Source: Pseudomonas sp. REP124
GTDB lineage: Bacteria; Pseudomonadota; Gammaproteobacteria; Pseudomonadales; Pseudomonadaceae
DNA length: 64,000 nt
Reading direction: 5' to 3'
NCBI RefSeq assembly: GCF_020164475.1
Contig: NZ_JAIQWX010000016.1
Location: 1 to 64,000, forward strand
Part shown: piece after piece, positions 17,546 to 25,497 of the stretch
How the letters are laid out: each line of letters starts with the position of its first letter
How positions within the stretch are numbered: the first letter of the stretch is position 1
Notes under the pieces: model-generated
Told to the model about the DNA's origin: nothing
Seen by the model: the letters and a program-made list of their open reading frames with translations, nothing else
The model's database searches: none
Made by a program: the position numbers and the translations under genes

Positions 17546-19966
17546 ATGAGCGACCAGCAGGAATTCCCCGAAGACTTGAGCGACTACGCCGATCCGGAAA
17601 ACGCCCCCCAACATTCAGCCGGCAAAGGCCTGGCCCTGCCCGGCCAGAATCTGCCGGACAAGGTCTACATCATCCCGATCCACAACCGACCGTTCTTCCC
17701 CGCCCAGGTGCTGCCAGTCATCGTCAACGAAGAGCCGTGGGCCGAAACCCTGGACCTGGTGGCCAAGTCCGAGCACCACTCTCTGGCCCTGTTCTACATG
17801 GACACGCCCCAGGAAGACCCGCGCCACTTCGACACCTCGGCCCTGCCGCTGTACGGCACGCTGGTCAAGGTGCACCACGCCAGCCGCGAAAACGGCAAGC
17901 TGCAATTCGTCGCCCAGGGCCTGACCCGCGTACGCCTCAAGACCTGGCTCAAGCACCATCGCCCGCCGTATCTGGTGGAAGTCGAATACCCGCACCAGCC
18001 CACCGAGCCGACCGACGAGGTCAAGGCCTACGGCATGGCGCTGATCAACGCGATCAAGGAATTGCTGCCACTCAACCCGCTGTATAGCGAAGAGTTGAAG
18101 AACTACCTCAACCGGTTCAGCCCCAACGATCCCTCGCCGCTAACCGACTTCGCCGCCGCGCTGACCTCTGCAACCGGCAACGAATTGCAGGAAGTGCTCG
18201 ACTGCGTGCCGATGCTCAAGCGCATGGAAAAAGTCCTGCCGATGCTGCGCAAGGAAGTCGAAGTCGCGCGCCTGCAAAAGGAAATTTCCGCCGAAGTGAA
18301 CCGCAAGATCGGTGAACATCAGCGCGAGTTCTTCCTCAAGGAACAGCTCAAGGTCATCCAGCAGGAGCTGGGCCTGACCAAGGACGACCGCAGTGCCGAC
18401 CTCGAACAGTTCGAGCAACGGCTGACTGGCAAGGTACTGCCTGCACAGGTGCAGAAGCGCATCGAAGAAGAGATGAACAAGCTGTCGATCCTCGAGACCG
18501 GATCGCCGGAATACGCGGTCACCCGCAACTATCTCGACTGGGCGACCTCGGTGCCGTGGGGCGTGTACGGCGAGGACAAGCTCGACCTCAAGCACGCGCG
18601 CAAGGTGCTGGACAAACATCACGCCGGCCTTGATGACATCAAGGACCGCATCCTCGAATTCCTCGCCGTTGGCGCCTACAAGGGCGAGATCAGCGGCTCC
18701 ATCGTGCTGCTGGTGGGCCCGCCGGGTGTGGGCAAGACCAGCGTAGGCAAATCCATCGCCGAATCCCTGGGCCGGCCGTTCTACCGCTTCAGCCTCGGCG
18801 GCATGCGCGACGAGGCCGAGATCAAGGGCCACCGCCGCACCTACATCGGCGCGCAGCCGGGCAAACTGGTGCAGGCGTTGAAAGACGTCGAGGTCATGAA
18901 TCCGGTGATCATGCTCGACGAGATCGACAAGATGGGCCAGAGCTACCAGGGCGACCCGGCCTCGGCGCTGCTGGAAACCCTGGATCCGGAGCAGAACGTG
19001 GAGTTTCTCGACCACTATCTGGACCTGCGGATGGACCTGTCGAAAGTGCTGTTCGTCTGCACCGCCAACACCCTGGATTCGATCCCCGGCCCACTGCTCG
19101 ACCGAATGGAAGTGATCCGCCTGTCGGGCTACATCACCGAGGAAAAAGTCGCCATCGCCAAGCGCCACCTGTGGCCCAAGCTGCTGGAAAAGGCCGGGGT
19201 GTCCAAGGGCAGCCTGAGCATCAGCGACAACGCCTTGAAGTCTTTGATCGACGGTTATGCTCGTGAAGCCGGGGTGCGCCAGTTGGAGAAACAACTGGGC
19301 AAACTGGTGCGCAAGGCGGTGATGAAGCTGATCGACGATCCCAAGGCTGTCATCAAGCTCGGCCCCAAAGACCTCGAAGCCTCCCTTGGTCATCCGGTGT
19401 TCCGCAACGAGCAGGTGCTGGCCGGTATCGGCGTCATTACGGGCCTGGCCTGGACCAGCATGGGTGGCGCCACCCTGCCGATCGAAGCGACGCGGATTCA
19501 CACGCTGAACCGTGGTTTCAAGCTCACCGGGCAGTTGGGTGACGTGATGAAGGAATCCGCGGAGATTGCCTACAGCTACGTCAGCTCCAATCTGAAATCC
19601 TTTGGCGGCGATCCCAAGTTCTTTGACGAGGCTTTCGTGCACTTGCACGTACCGGAAGGCGCGACCCCGAAAGACGGTCCGAGCGCAGGCGTAACCATGG
19701 CCAGCGCCTTGCTCTCGCTGGCGCGCAACCAGCCCCCGAAAAAAGGCGTGGCCATGACCGGCGAACTGACCCTGACCGGGCATGTGCTGCCGATTGGCGG
19801 CGTGCGGGAAAAAGTCATCGCGGCAAGACGTCAGAAGATTTTCGAACTGATCCTGCCAGAGGCGAACCGGGGTAATTTCGAGGAACTGCCGGAGTATCTG
19901 AAAGAAGGCATCACCGTGCACTTCGCCAAGCGGTTTGCGGATGTGGTGAAGGTGTTGTTCAAATAG
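17546..19966 (+). CDS. ATP-dependent Lon-type protease (second Lon, AsrA-like)
   Basis: An 806-residue cytoplasmic Lon protease with three domains. The N-terminal substrate domain starts DKVYIIPIHNRPFFPAQVLP. The AAA+ domain has Walker A GPPGVGKTS (G391-S399, K397) and IMLDEIDKMG. The proteolytic domain has catalytic S713 in PKDGPSAGVTMASAL and K756 in GGVREKVIAARR. All key residues are intact. The acidic N-terminus and the sequence differ from the housekeeping lon that normally follows clpX. In P. aeruginosa a second Lon, AsrA, is induced by aminoglycoside and heat stress, and this gene is probably its counterpart. A sigma-32 promoter lies just upstream. Confidence 0.9.
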   Translation: MSDQQEFPEDLSDYADPENAPQHSAGKGLALPGQNLPDKVYIIPIHNRPFFPAQVLPVIVNEEPWAETLDLVAKSEHHSLALFYMDTPQEDPRHFDTSALPLYGTLVKVHHASRENGKLQFVAQGLTRVRLKTWLKHHRPPYLVEVEYPHQPTEPTDEVKAYGMALINAIKELLPLNPLYSEELKNYLNRFSPNDPSPLTDFAAALTSATGNELQEVLDCVPMLKRMEKVLPMLRKEVEVARLQKEISAEVNRKIGEHQREFFLKEQLKVIQQELGLTKDDRSADLEQFEQRLTGKVLPAQVQKRIEEEMNKLSILETGSPEYAVTRNYLDWATSVPWGVYGEDKLDLKHARKVLDKHHAGLDDIKDRILEFLAVGAYKGEISGSIVLLVGPPGVGKTSVGKSIAESLGRPFYRFSLGGMRDEAEIKGHRRTYIGAQPGKLVQALKDVEVMNPVIMLDEIDKMGQSYQGDPASALLETLDPEQNVEFLDHYLDLRMDLSKVLFVCTANTLDSIPGPLLDRMEVIRLSGYITEEKVAIAKRHLWPKLLEKAGVSKGSLSISDNALKSLIDGYAREAGVRQLEKQLGKLVRKAVMKLIDDPKAVIKLGPKDLEASLGHPVFRNEQVLAGIGVITGLAWTSMGGATLPIEATRIHTLNRGFKLTGQLGDVMKESAEIAYSYVSSNLKSFGGDPKFFDEAFVHLHVPEGATPKDGPSAGVTMASALLSLARNQPPKKGVAMTGELTLTGHVLPIGGVREKVIAARRQKIFELILPEANRGNFEELPEYLKEGITVHFAKRFADVVKVLFK

Positions 19967-19990
19967 CCGTGTAGTGCCTGTAACACCGCC

Positions 19991-20195
19991 ATCGCGGGCA
20001 AGCCCGCTCCCACAAGGATGGGTGTCGTACACAAATGCTGTGCACACCGCGAAACCTGTGGGAGCGGGCTTGCCCGCGATGCGGTAGTGCCTGATCAATT
20101 GCCTTCGCGGGCAAGCCTCGCTCCTACAGGGATCTATGTCGTACACAACTACTGTGCGCACCACGAAACCTGTAGGAGCGAGGCTTGCCCGCGAA
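19991..20195. repeat. compound REP cluster of four elements
   Basis: Four REP units alternate in orientation: 19991-20016, 20055-20080, 20104-20130 and 20169-20195. The first two are of the GTGGGAGCGGGC type and the last two of the GTAGGAGCGAGGC type. The two inner spacers are related (both have TGTCGTACACAA and end CGAAACCTGT), so a whole pair was copied and its REP tips then differ by family. The cluster fills most of the 321-base gap between lon and the I42 lipoprotein gene; no other element is seen there. Confidence 0.88.
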
Positions 20196-20287
20196 GGCGT
20201 CCGCCCTGCCCACCCAATTCTTCCTGCCTGTCACATTTTGTCTTATCTCGGTTATGCTCGCCGTTCGTCGTGAACGCCGGAGCCCCT

Positions 20288-20680
20288 ATGTCCCCCACTC
20301 GCCTGTTCGTCCCCCTCGCCCTCGCGCTGCTGGCCGGTTGTGCCACGCCGCCGAAACATAACGTGACCGTGGAAAAACAAAGCGAATGCCCGGTGAAGCT
20401 CATCAGCGGGCAGAACCTGATCCTGACCCTGCCCAGCAACCCGACCACGGGTTATCGCTGGTCGATCCAGGATTCGGCCGGTGGCGTGCTGCGCTCGTTG
20501 GGACCTGAGGTTTATCGCAATCCGGAAGACGCCGGCGTGGTCGGTGCGGCCGGGGTGTCGACCTGGCGCTTCCAGGCATTCGCTCCCGGCAGCGGACGTT
20601 TGCGCCTGACGTCGCAACAACCCTGGGCGCCGGAAGTGCTGCCGGTGGACGCCTTCGACTGCGCCATCTCGGTCAACTGA
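20288..20680 (+). CDS. chagasin-type (I42) protease inhibitor lipoprotein
   Basis: A 130-residue lipoprotein. It has a signal peptide with lipobox LLAGC (C18), then an I42/chagasin-like immunoglobulin-type domain with the diagnostic NPTTGYRW loop at 51-58. A later tryptophan/arginine-rich strand reads VSTWRFQAFAPGSGRLRL. Chagasins inhibit papain-like cysteine proteases by inserting the NPTTGY loop into the active site. Here the protein would sit in the periplasm or outer membrane. The open frame runs upstream to 20018, but GGAG six bases before the ATG at 20288, plus the signal peptide, fix the start. The lysoplasmalogenase gene follows after two bases, indicating an operon. Confidence 0.85.
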   Translation: MSPTRLFVPLALALLAGCATPPKHNVTVEKQSECPVKLISGQNLILTLPSNPTTGYRWSIQDSAGGVLRSLGPEVYRNPEDAGVVGAAGVSTWRFQAFAPGSGRLRLTSQQPWAPEVLPVDAFDCAISVN

Positions 20681-20682
20681 CC

Positions 20683-21318
20683 ATGGGCTGGCTGATCCTG
20701 GCGCTGATGGGCGCAGCGACCTTCCTCTACGGCCTGAGCGTGCACGCGTCGCTGCTGTGCCTGCTCGTCAAGCCGCTGCCCGTCCTCGCCCTGCTGGGCT
20801 GGCTGCACGACGCACCGCCCGGCGACTACCGCCGCTGGATCAGCCTGGGACTGATTTTTTCCCTGATCGGCGATGTGCTGCTGGCGCTGCCGGGGGATCT
20901 GTTCGTGTTTGGGCTGGGCGCGTTTCTGGTGGCGCACCTGGCCTATCTGAAAGCCTATCTGAGCGATTGCCGGCGGTTGGCGTTGTTGCCGCTGATCATC
21001 GCCCTGGCTGTGGGCGTAGTGTTGCTGGGGATTCTGATCTCCCACGGGCTGGGGCCATTGCTGATTCCGGTGATTGTCTACGGATTGGCCATCAGCGCCA
21101 TGCTCTGGCGCGCACTGGCGCGGCTCGGCACCGACGTGCCCAAGCGCTCGGCGCTGCTGGCGGCGGCAGGTGCGGTGGCGTTCGTGTTCTCGGACAGCGT
21201 GATCGGGATCAGCCGGTTTGTGGCGCCGTTCGATGCGGCGCCGTATGTGATCATACTCAGTTATTGGTTGGGGCAGTGGGGGATTACGGCTTCGGCGTTT
21301 TCCCAGAACCAACGCTGA
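20683..21318 (+). CDS. lysoplasmalogenase (YhhN/TMEM86 family)
   Basis: A 211-residue membrane protein with about eight hydrophobic segments. It carries the family's conserved LLVKPLPVLALLGWL, SLIGDVLLALP and FVFSDSVIGISRF motifs, with the acidic residues of the proposed active site (GDVLL and SDS) retained. The family hydrolyses the vinyl-ether bond of lysoplasmalogens and related lipids; the bacterial substrate is uncertain. The gene begins two bases after the I42 lipoprotein gene, so the two are co-transcribed. Confidence 0.85.
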   Translation: MGWLILALMGAATFLYGLSVHASLLCLLVKPLPVLALLGWLHDAPPGDYRRWISLGLIFSLIGDVLLALPGDLFVFGLGAFLVAHLAYLKAYLSDCRRLALLPLIIALAVGVVLLGILISHGLGPLLIPVIVYGLAISAMLWRALARLGTDVPKRSALLAAAGAVAFVFSDSVIGISRFVAPFDAAPYVIILSYWLGQWGITASAFSQNQR

Positions 21319-21339
21319 ACCTTCATCCTGACCCTGATC

Positions 21340-21489
21340 CTGTGGTGAGGGGATTTAGCGAAACGTCGCACCGCCCCGTTGGGCTGCGAAGCGGCCCCAG
21401 AACCTGCCATCGCGACTCCACAGACACACCGCATGGCCAGATTTTACGACTGCTGCGCAGCCGAACGGGGATAAATCCCCTCACCACAG
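21340..21489. repeat. decayed REP pair (GGCGAGGGGG-related)
   Basis: The arms CTGTGGTGAGGGGATTTA and GGATAAATCCCCTCACCACAG remain complementary, but the usual GGCTTGCC core has become ATTTA/TAAAT. The inner parts (CCCCGTTGGGCTGCGAAG and CTGCTGCGCAG) keep the family layout. It lies in the 292-base spacer before cmoA. Confidence 0.75.
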
Positions 21490-21610
21490 ATAAGCCCCCT
21501 CCCTACACTTGAATGCACTCTCACCGTGCGCGGTTTATCAGACAATCCGCGCATCCCCTCGCCAACTTGGCTAAAATGCCGGCCTTTTCCCCGACACCGC
21601 CGGAACCGCC

Positions 21611-22354
21611 GTGAGCAAAGAACCCGATCGCCTTTTCGCCCAGCCTTTGGCCCAGGTGCCTGACTTCGCCTTTAACGAGGACGTGGTGCGGGTGTTCCCG
21701 GACATGATCAAGCGCTCGGTGCCCGGCTATCCGACCATCGTGGAAAACCTCGGCGTGCTCGCCGCGCAGTTCGCCCAGCCCAATAGCGTGCTCTACGACC
21801 TCGGTTCATCCCTGGGCGCGGTGACTCAGGCGCTGCGCCGTCACGTTCGCACCGACGGCTGCCGGGTGATCGCTGTGGATAACTCCGCGGCCATGGTCGA
21901 GCGTTGCCGCGAATACCTCAACGCTCAGGACTCGATGTTCCAGGAGTTGCTGCCGGTGGACGTGATCGAAGGCGATATCCTCGCCCTCGATTTCCAGCCC
22001 GCCTCGGTGGTGGCGATGAACTTCACCCTGCAATTCATCGCCCCGCAACAGCGCACCGAATTGCTCTCGCGCATTCGTCAGTCGTTGCTGCCCGGCGGCG
22101 CCTTGATCCTCTCGGAAAAACTGCGCTTCGAAGACGAGCAGGAGCACGCGCTGCTCACCGACCTGCACATCGCCTTCAAGCGCGCCAACGGCTACAGCGA
22201 ACTGGAAATCGCCCAGAAGCGCAGCGCCATCGAAAACGTCATGAAGCCCGACAGCCTCGAAGAACACCGCGAACGCCTGCTGGCGGCCGGTTTCTCGAAA
22301 GTCGTGCCGTGGTTCCAGTGTCTTAACTTTGCCTCGTTGATTGCCTTGCCATGA
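21611..22354 (+). CDS. cmoA: carboxy-S-adenosyl-L-methionine synthase
   Basis: A 247-residue SAM-binding enzyme that converts SAM and prephenate to carboxy-SAM for wobble-uridine modification. Family signatures are [20 protein letters not shown] at the N-terminus, the SAM loop [28 protein letters not shown], and [10 protein letters not shown]. The length is that of CmoA. It overlaps cmoB by four bases (ATGA), giving the standard cmoAB operon. Confidence 0.96.
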   Translation: MSKEPDRLFAQPLAQVPDFAFNEDVVRVFPDMIKRSVPGYPTIVENLGVLAAQFAQPNSVLYDLGSSLGAVTQALRRHVRTDGCRVIAVDNSAAMVERCREYLNAQDSMFQELLPVDVIEGDILALDFQPASVVAMNFTLQFIAPQQRTELLSRIRQSLLPGGALILSEKLRFEDEQEHALLTDLHIAFKRANGYSELEIAQKRSAIENVMKPDSLEEHRERLLAAGFSKVVPWFQCLNFASLIALP

Positions 22355-23307
22355 TTGATCTCTCTCCCCTCGCCCGCCGTCTGGCCGGCACGCCGCTGGC
22401 CGAATGGGCCAACACCCTGCAAGAGCAACTCGACAAGAAGATGGAGAAGGGCCACGGCGACCTCGAACGCTGGCAAAGCGCGCTTGACGCCCTGCCCGCT
22501 GTCCAGCCGACCGAAGTCGATCTGCTCGACGGCCTGAAGCTGGACACCGATTGCGACGACGCCACCCGCGCACAGATGCGCAGCGCGCTGATGGGCCTGT
22601 CGCCGTGGCGCAAGGGCCCGTTCGACCTGTTCGGGGTCCACGTCGACACCGAATGGCGCTCGGACTGGAAATGGTCGCGGGTCGCCCCGCACCTGGATCT
22701 GAAGGGCAAGCGCATTCTCGATGTCGGTTGCGGCAACGGCTATTACATGTGGCGCATGCTTGGCGCCGGGGCCGACAGCGTGATCGGCGTCGATCCGAAC
22801 TGGCTGTTCTTCTGCCAGTTCCAGGCCGTGCAGCGTTACCTGTCGCAGCCGAACGCCTGGCACCTGCCGTTTCCCTTTGAGGACCTGCCGCCGAATCTCG
22901 AGGGCTTCGACACCGTGTTTTCAATGGGCGTGTTCTACCACCGCCGCTCGCCGATCGAGCACTTGCTGGCGCTGAAGGATTGTCTGGTAAAAGGCGGCGA
23001 GCTGGTGCTGGAAACCCTGGTGGTCGAAGGCGACCAGCATCAGGTGCTGGTGCCGGAAGATCGCTACGCGCAGATGCGCAACGTGTGGTTCCTGCCGTCG
23101 GTGCCGGCGCTGGAGCTGTGGCTGCGTCGCGCCGGGTTCACGGATGTGCGGTGTGTGGATGTGAGTACCACGACGGTGGAGGAACAGCGCAGTACCGAGT
23201 GGATGAAGTATCAGTCGCTGAGTGACTTCCTTGATCCCGAGGATCACAGCAAGACCATTGAAGGCCTGCCGGCGCCGATGCGGGCGGTGATTGTGGCCAG
23301 AAAGTAA
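22351..23307 (+). CDS. cmoB: tRNA U34 carboxymethyltransferase
   Basis: A 318-residue enzyme that transfers the carboxymethyl group from carboxy-SAM to 5-hydroxyuridine-34 of tRNAs, giving cmo5U. The N-terminal region contains [20 protein letters not shown]. The Rossmann methyltransferase core has [15 protein letters not shown] and the CmoB motif [16 protein letters not shown]. The C-terminal [14 protein letters not shown] is also typical. It is the second gene of the cmoAB operon and is followed by a REP pair. Confidence 0.96.
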   Translation: MIDLSPLARRLAGTPLAEWANTLQEQLDKKMEKGHGDLERWQSALDALPAVQPTEVDLLDGLKLDTDCDDATRAQMRSALMGLSPWRKGPFDLFGVHVDTEWRSDWKWSRVAPHLDLKGKRILDVGCGNGYYMWRMLGAGADSVIGVDPNWLFFCQFQAVQRYLSQPNAWHLPFPFEDLPPNLEGFDTVFSMGVFYHRRSPIEHLLALKDCLVKGGELVLETLVVEGDQHQVLVPEDRYAQMRNVWFLPSVPALELWLRRAGFTDVRCVDVSTTTVEEQRSTEWMKYQSLSDFLDPEDHSKTIEGLPAPMRAVIVARK

Positions 23308-23335
23308 GCAGATCTCCCTGTTGAAGTAGATCAAC

Positions 23336-23425
23336 TGTGGGAGCGGGCTTGCTCGCGAAGAGGGCGTGTCAGCCGACAAAGATGCTGGCTGACCCACCGC
23401 ATTCGCGAGCAAGCCCGCTCCCACA
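23336..23425. repeat. REP inverted pair (GTGGGAGCGGGC family)
   Basis: The arms TGTGGGAGCGGGCTTGCTCG and its reverse complement enclose a loop with the small palindrome-like AGCCGACAAAGATGCTGGCT. It sits between the convergent cmoB and tadA genes, where it may act as a bidirectional transcript end. Confidence 0.9.
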
Positions 23426-23438
23426 TTTTGATCTGTGT

Positions 23439-23936
23439 TCAGTCAGAGGGTTTAGCCCGCCGAGCCTTGAAGAACTCACTCAGCACCGCCCCACACTCCT
23501 CCGCCAGCACCCCGCCCTCATACATCACCCGATGATTCAAAAAGCCCTGGGTAAAAAACTGCCCTTGGCTCTGCACGATCCCCGCCTTGGGTTCCAGCGC
23601 GCCGTAGACCACTCGCGCAATCCGCGAATGCACGATCAACCCGGCGCACATGCTGCACGGCTCCAGCGTCACGTACAGGGTGCTGCCCGGCAGGCGATAG
23701 TTGCTCACGGTCTGTGCAGCAGCGCGGATGGCGACCATTTCGGCGTGGGCGCTGGGGTCGCTGCCGCTGATCGGGCAGTTGAAGCCGCGGCCGATGATCT
23801 CGCCGTCCTGCACCAGCACCGCGCCCACCGGCACTTCGCCAAGGGCGGCGCCTTGCGCGGCGAGGGTCAGGGCTTCGCGCATGAAGTCGCGGTCTCGGCT
23901 ACGGTCGATGATCGCGGCAGGTCTGATCTGACGCAT
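23439..23936 (-). CDS. tadA: tRNA-specific adenosine deaminase (CumB)
   Basis: A 165-residue zinc enzyme that deaminates A34 to inosine in tRNA-Arg(ACG). The deaminase zinc site is complete: H64 and catalytic E66 in SAHAEMVAIRAA, C94 and C97 in TLEPCSMCAG. The open frame extends to 24005, but the ATG at 23936 overlaps the TGA of the upstream multicopper oxidase gene by one base and gives the usual TadA length. In P. putida the gene downstream of cumA was called cumB; this arrangement matches it. Confidence 0.93.
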   Translation of the reverse strand: MRQIRPAAIIDRSRDRDFMREALTLAAQGAALGEVPVGAVLVQDGEIIGRGFNCPISGSDPSAHAEMVAIRAAAQTVSNYRLPGSTLYVTLEPCSMCAGLIVHSRIARVVYGALEPKAGIVQSQGQFFTQGFLNHRVMYEGGVLAEECGAVLSEFFKARRAKPSD

Positions 23937-25312
23937 CACGCCACCTCGATGGCGGCCATCAGGCCGGTTTCCATGTGGTCGATCACGTGGCAGTGGAACA
24001 TCCACACCCCAGGGTTATCCGCCACCAGCGCCACTTGCGCGCGCTCGTTCTTGCCCAGCAGGTACGTATCGGTGAAGTACGGAATCACCTTGTGCCGGTT
24101 CGAGGCGATCACCTTGAAGCTCATGCCGTGCAGGTGGATCGGGTGCTGGTACTGAGTCATGTTCTTCAATTCGAAAATGTAGCTCTTGCCCTTCTCGAGC
24201 TTGGCGATCGGGCGATCGGCGCAGGTCTTGTCGGTGATGTCCCAGGCCTTGCCGTTGATCTGCCACAGGCTCGGCGGCTTGCCGTTCTCGACGTTGACCG
24301 ACACCGAGCCCACCCATTCGAAATTGAAGTTGAGTTTCTCGGCATTGGCCAGGTCCGGCTCGGCCACAGGGTTGGCGGGCAGCGCCGGTGGCCACTCGGT
24401 CGGCGCATCGCTGTTGGCCACCGAGCGGAAAGTCCCCAGGCGCACCGGGCCGTTGCGCAGGGACAGCTCTTCACCGGCAGCCGGCGCCTTGATCGCCAGG
24501 CAAATGCGCATGCCGGGGCCGAGCCAGTATTCCTTGCCCAGTGGCCGAGGTTCCACCGGGTTGCCGTCCAACGCGTAGATCTGTGCCTCGACGCCCGGAA
24601 TATTCAGGCGATAGGTCAGGGTGTTATCCAGATTGAGCAGGCGCACGCGGGTGATCTGCCCGGCCGGCAACTCGATCACCGGCTGCGGCACGCCATTGAT
24701 GGTCGCCAGGCGCCCGGCCGTACCGCCACGGGCCGCTTCCCGGGGAATGCTGAACTCGACGAAATTGCCCTCGTCATCGACATGCCAGTTCTTGAGGCTA
24801 AGAGTTTTCTCGTACTTGAAGCCGGTCGGCTCGCGCTCTTCGATGATCAGCGGCCCGACCAGCCCGCGGCCCAGCTCTTCGCTGCTGTTGACGTGGGGGT
24901 GATACCAGTAGCTGCCGGCATCCGGCACGCGGAACTTGTAGTCGAAATATTCCCCCGGCAGCACCGGCAATTGCGACACGTAGGGCACGCCGTCCATTTC
25001 CAGCGGCAGGCGGATGCCGTGCCAGTGGATGGTGGTCGCCACCGGCAGGTGGTTGATGAAGCGCACCCGCAGCCATTCACCCTGACGCACCCGCAGCTCG
25101 GTTCCCGGCGCCGACGGGCCGAACGCCCAGGCCGGGGTCTTGTGCCCGGCCACCAGTTCGACGTCCAGCGGCGCGGCAATCAGCTCATAGTCGTGGCCCG
25201 CCTCGGCATCGGCCATCTTGCCCAGCCAGTAGCGCGACGCGCCGCCTGCGCCCACGCCAACGACAACAAGACCGGCCAGGCCACCGAGGATTTGGCGACG
25301 GGTAAAGGACAT
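23936..25312 (-). CDS. cumA: multicopper oxidase, CumA-like, Tat-exported
   Basis: A 458-residue laccase-type oxidase. The N-terminus SFTRRQILGGLAG is a twin-arginine signal, so the folded copper enzyme would be exported to the periplasm. All copper-ligand motifs are present: HWHG and YWYHPHVN in the first domain, HPIHLHG and HCHVIDHMETG in the last. An upstream extension to 25375 exists, but the ATG at 25312 starts the Tat signal. It is co-transcribed with tadA (one-base overlap), as in the cumA-cumB locus of P. putida, where CumA was linked to Mn(II) oxidation in early work and found dispensable later. The physiological substrate here is unknown. Confidence 0.88.
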   Translation of the reverse strand: MSFTRRQILGGLAGLVVVGVGAGGASRYWLGKMADAEAGHDYELIAAPLDVELVAGHKTPAWAFGPSAPGTELRVRQGEWLRVRFINHLPVATTIHWHGIRLPLEMDGVPYVSQLPVLPGEYFDYKFRVPDAGSYWYHPHVNSSEELGRGLVGPLIIEEREPTGFKYEKTLSLKNWHVDDEGNFVEFSIPREAARGGTAGRLATINGVPQPVIELPAGQITRVRLLNLDNTLTYRLNIPGVEAQIYALDGNPVEPRPLGKEYWLGPGMRICLAIKAPAAGEELSLRNGPVRLGTFRSVANSDAPTEWPPALPANPVAEPDLANAEKLNFNFEWVGSVSVNVENGKPPSLWQINGKAWDITDKTCADRPIAKLEKGKSYIFELKNMTQYQHPIHLHGMSFKVIASNRHKVIPYFTDTYLLGKNERAQVALVADNPGVWMFHCHVIDHMETGLMAAIEVA

Positions 25313-25497
25313 GAACTCAACTACCTCACGTATCAGCGACAGGCACCGGGCCTGGAAAAGGCGAATACGATACACCTGCGATTGCGAAACAGTAAGGGCA
25401 GCGCGGCGGATGGACGCAGGCTGCGGTAGATAAGTAGCGCATTACCCCCCGGCTAACTGGCCACCCTTGAGCCCCCCTCACTCAAGGAACAGAGCCC

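Noticed and set aside
17546..19966. Calling this the housekeeping lon gene.
   Set aside because: It is not next to clpX/hupB as the housekeeping copy usually is, and the N-terminus differs; a second Lon is more likely, though the rest of the genome cannot be seen.
19991..20195. Regularly spaced repeated units suggesting a CRISPR-like array.
   Set aside because: The repeats alternate in orientation, spacers are related to each other, and no cas genes are present; they are REP doublets.
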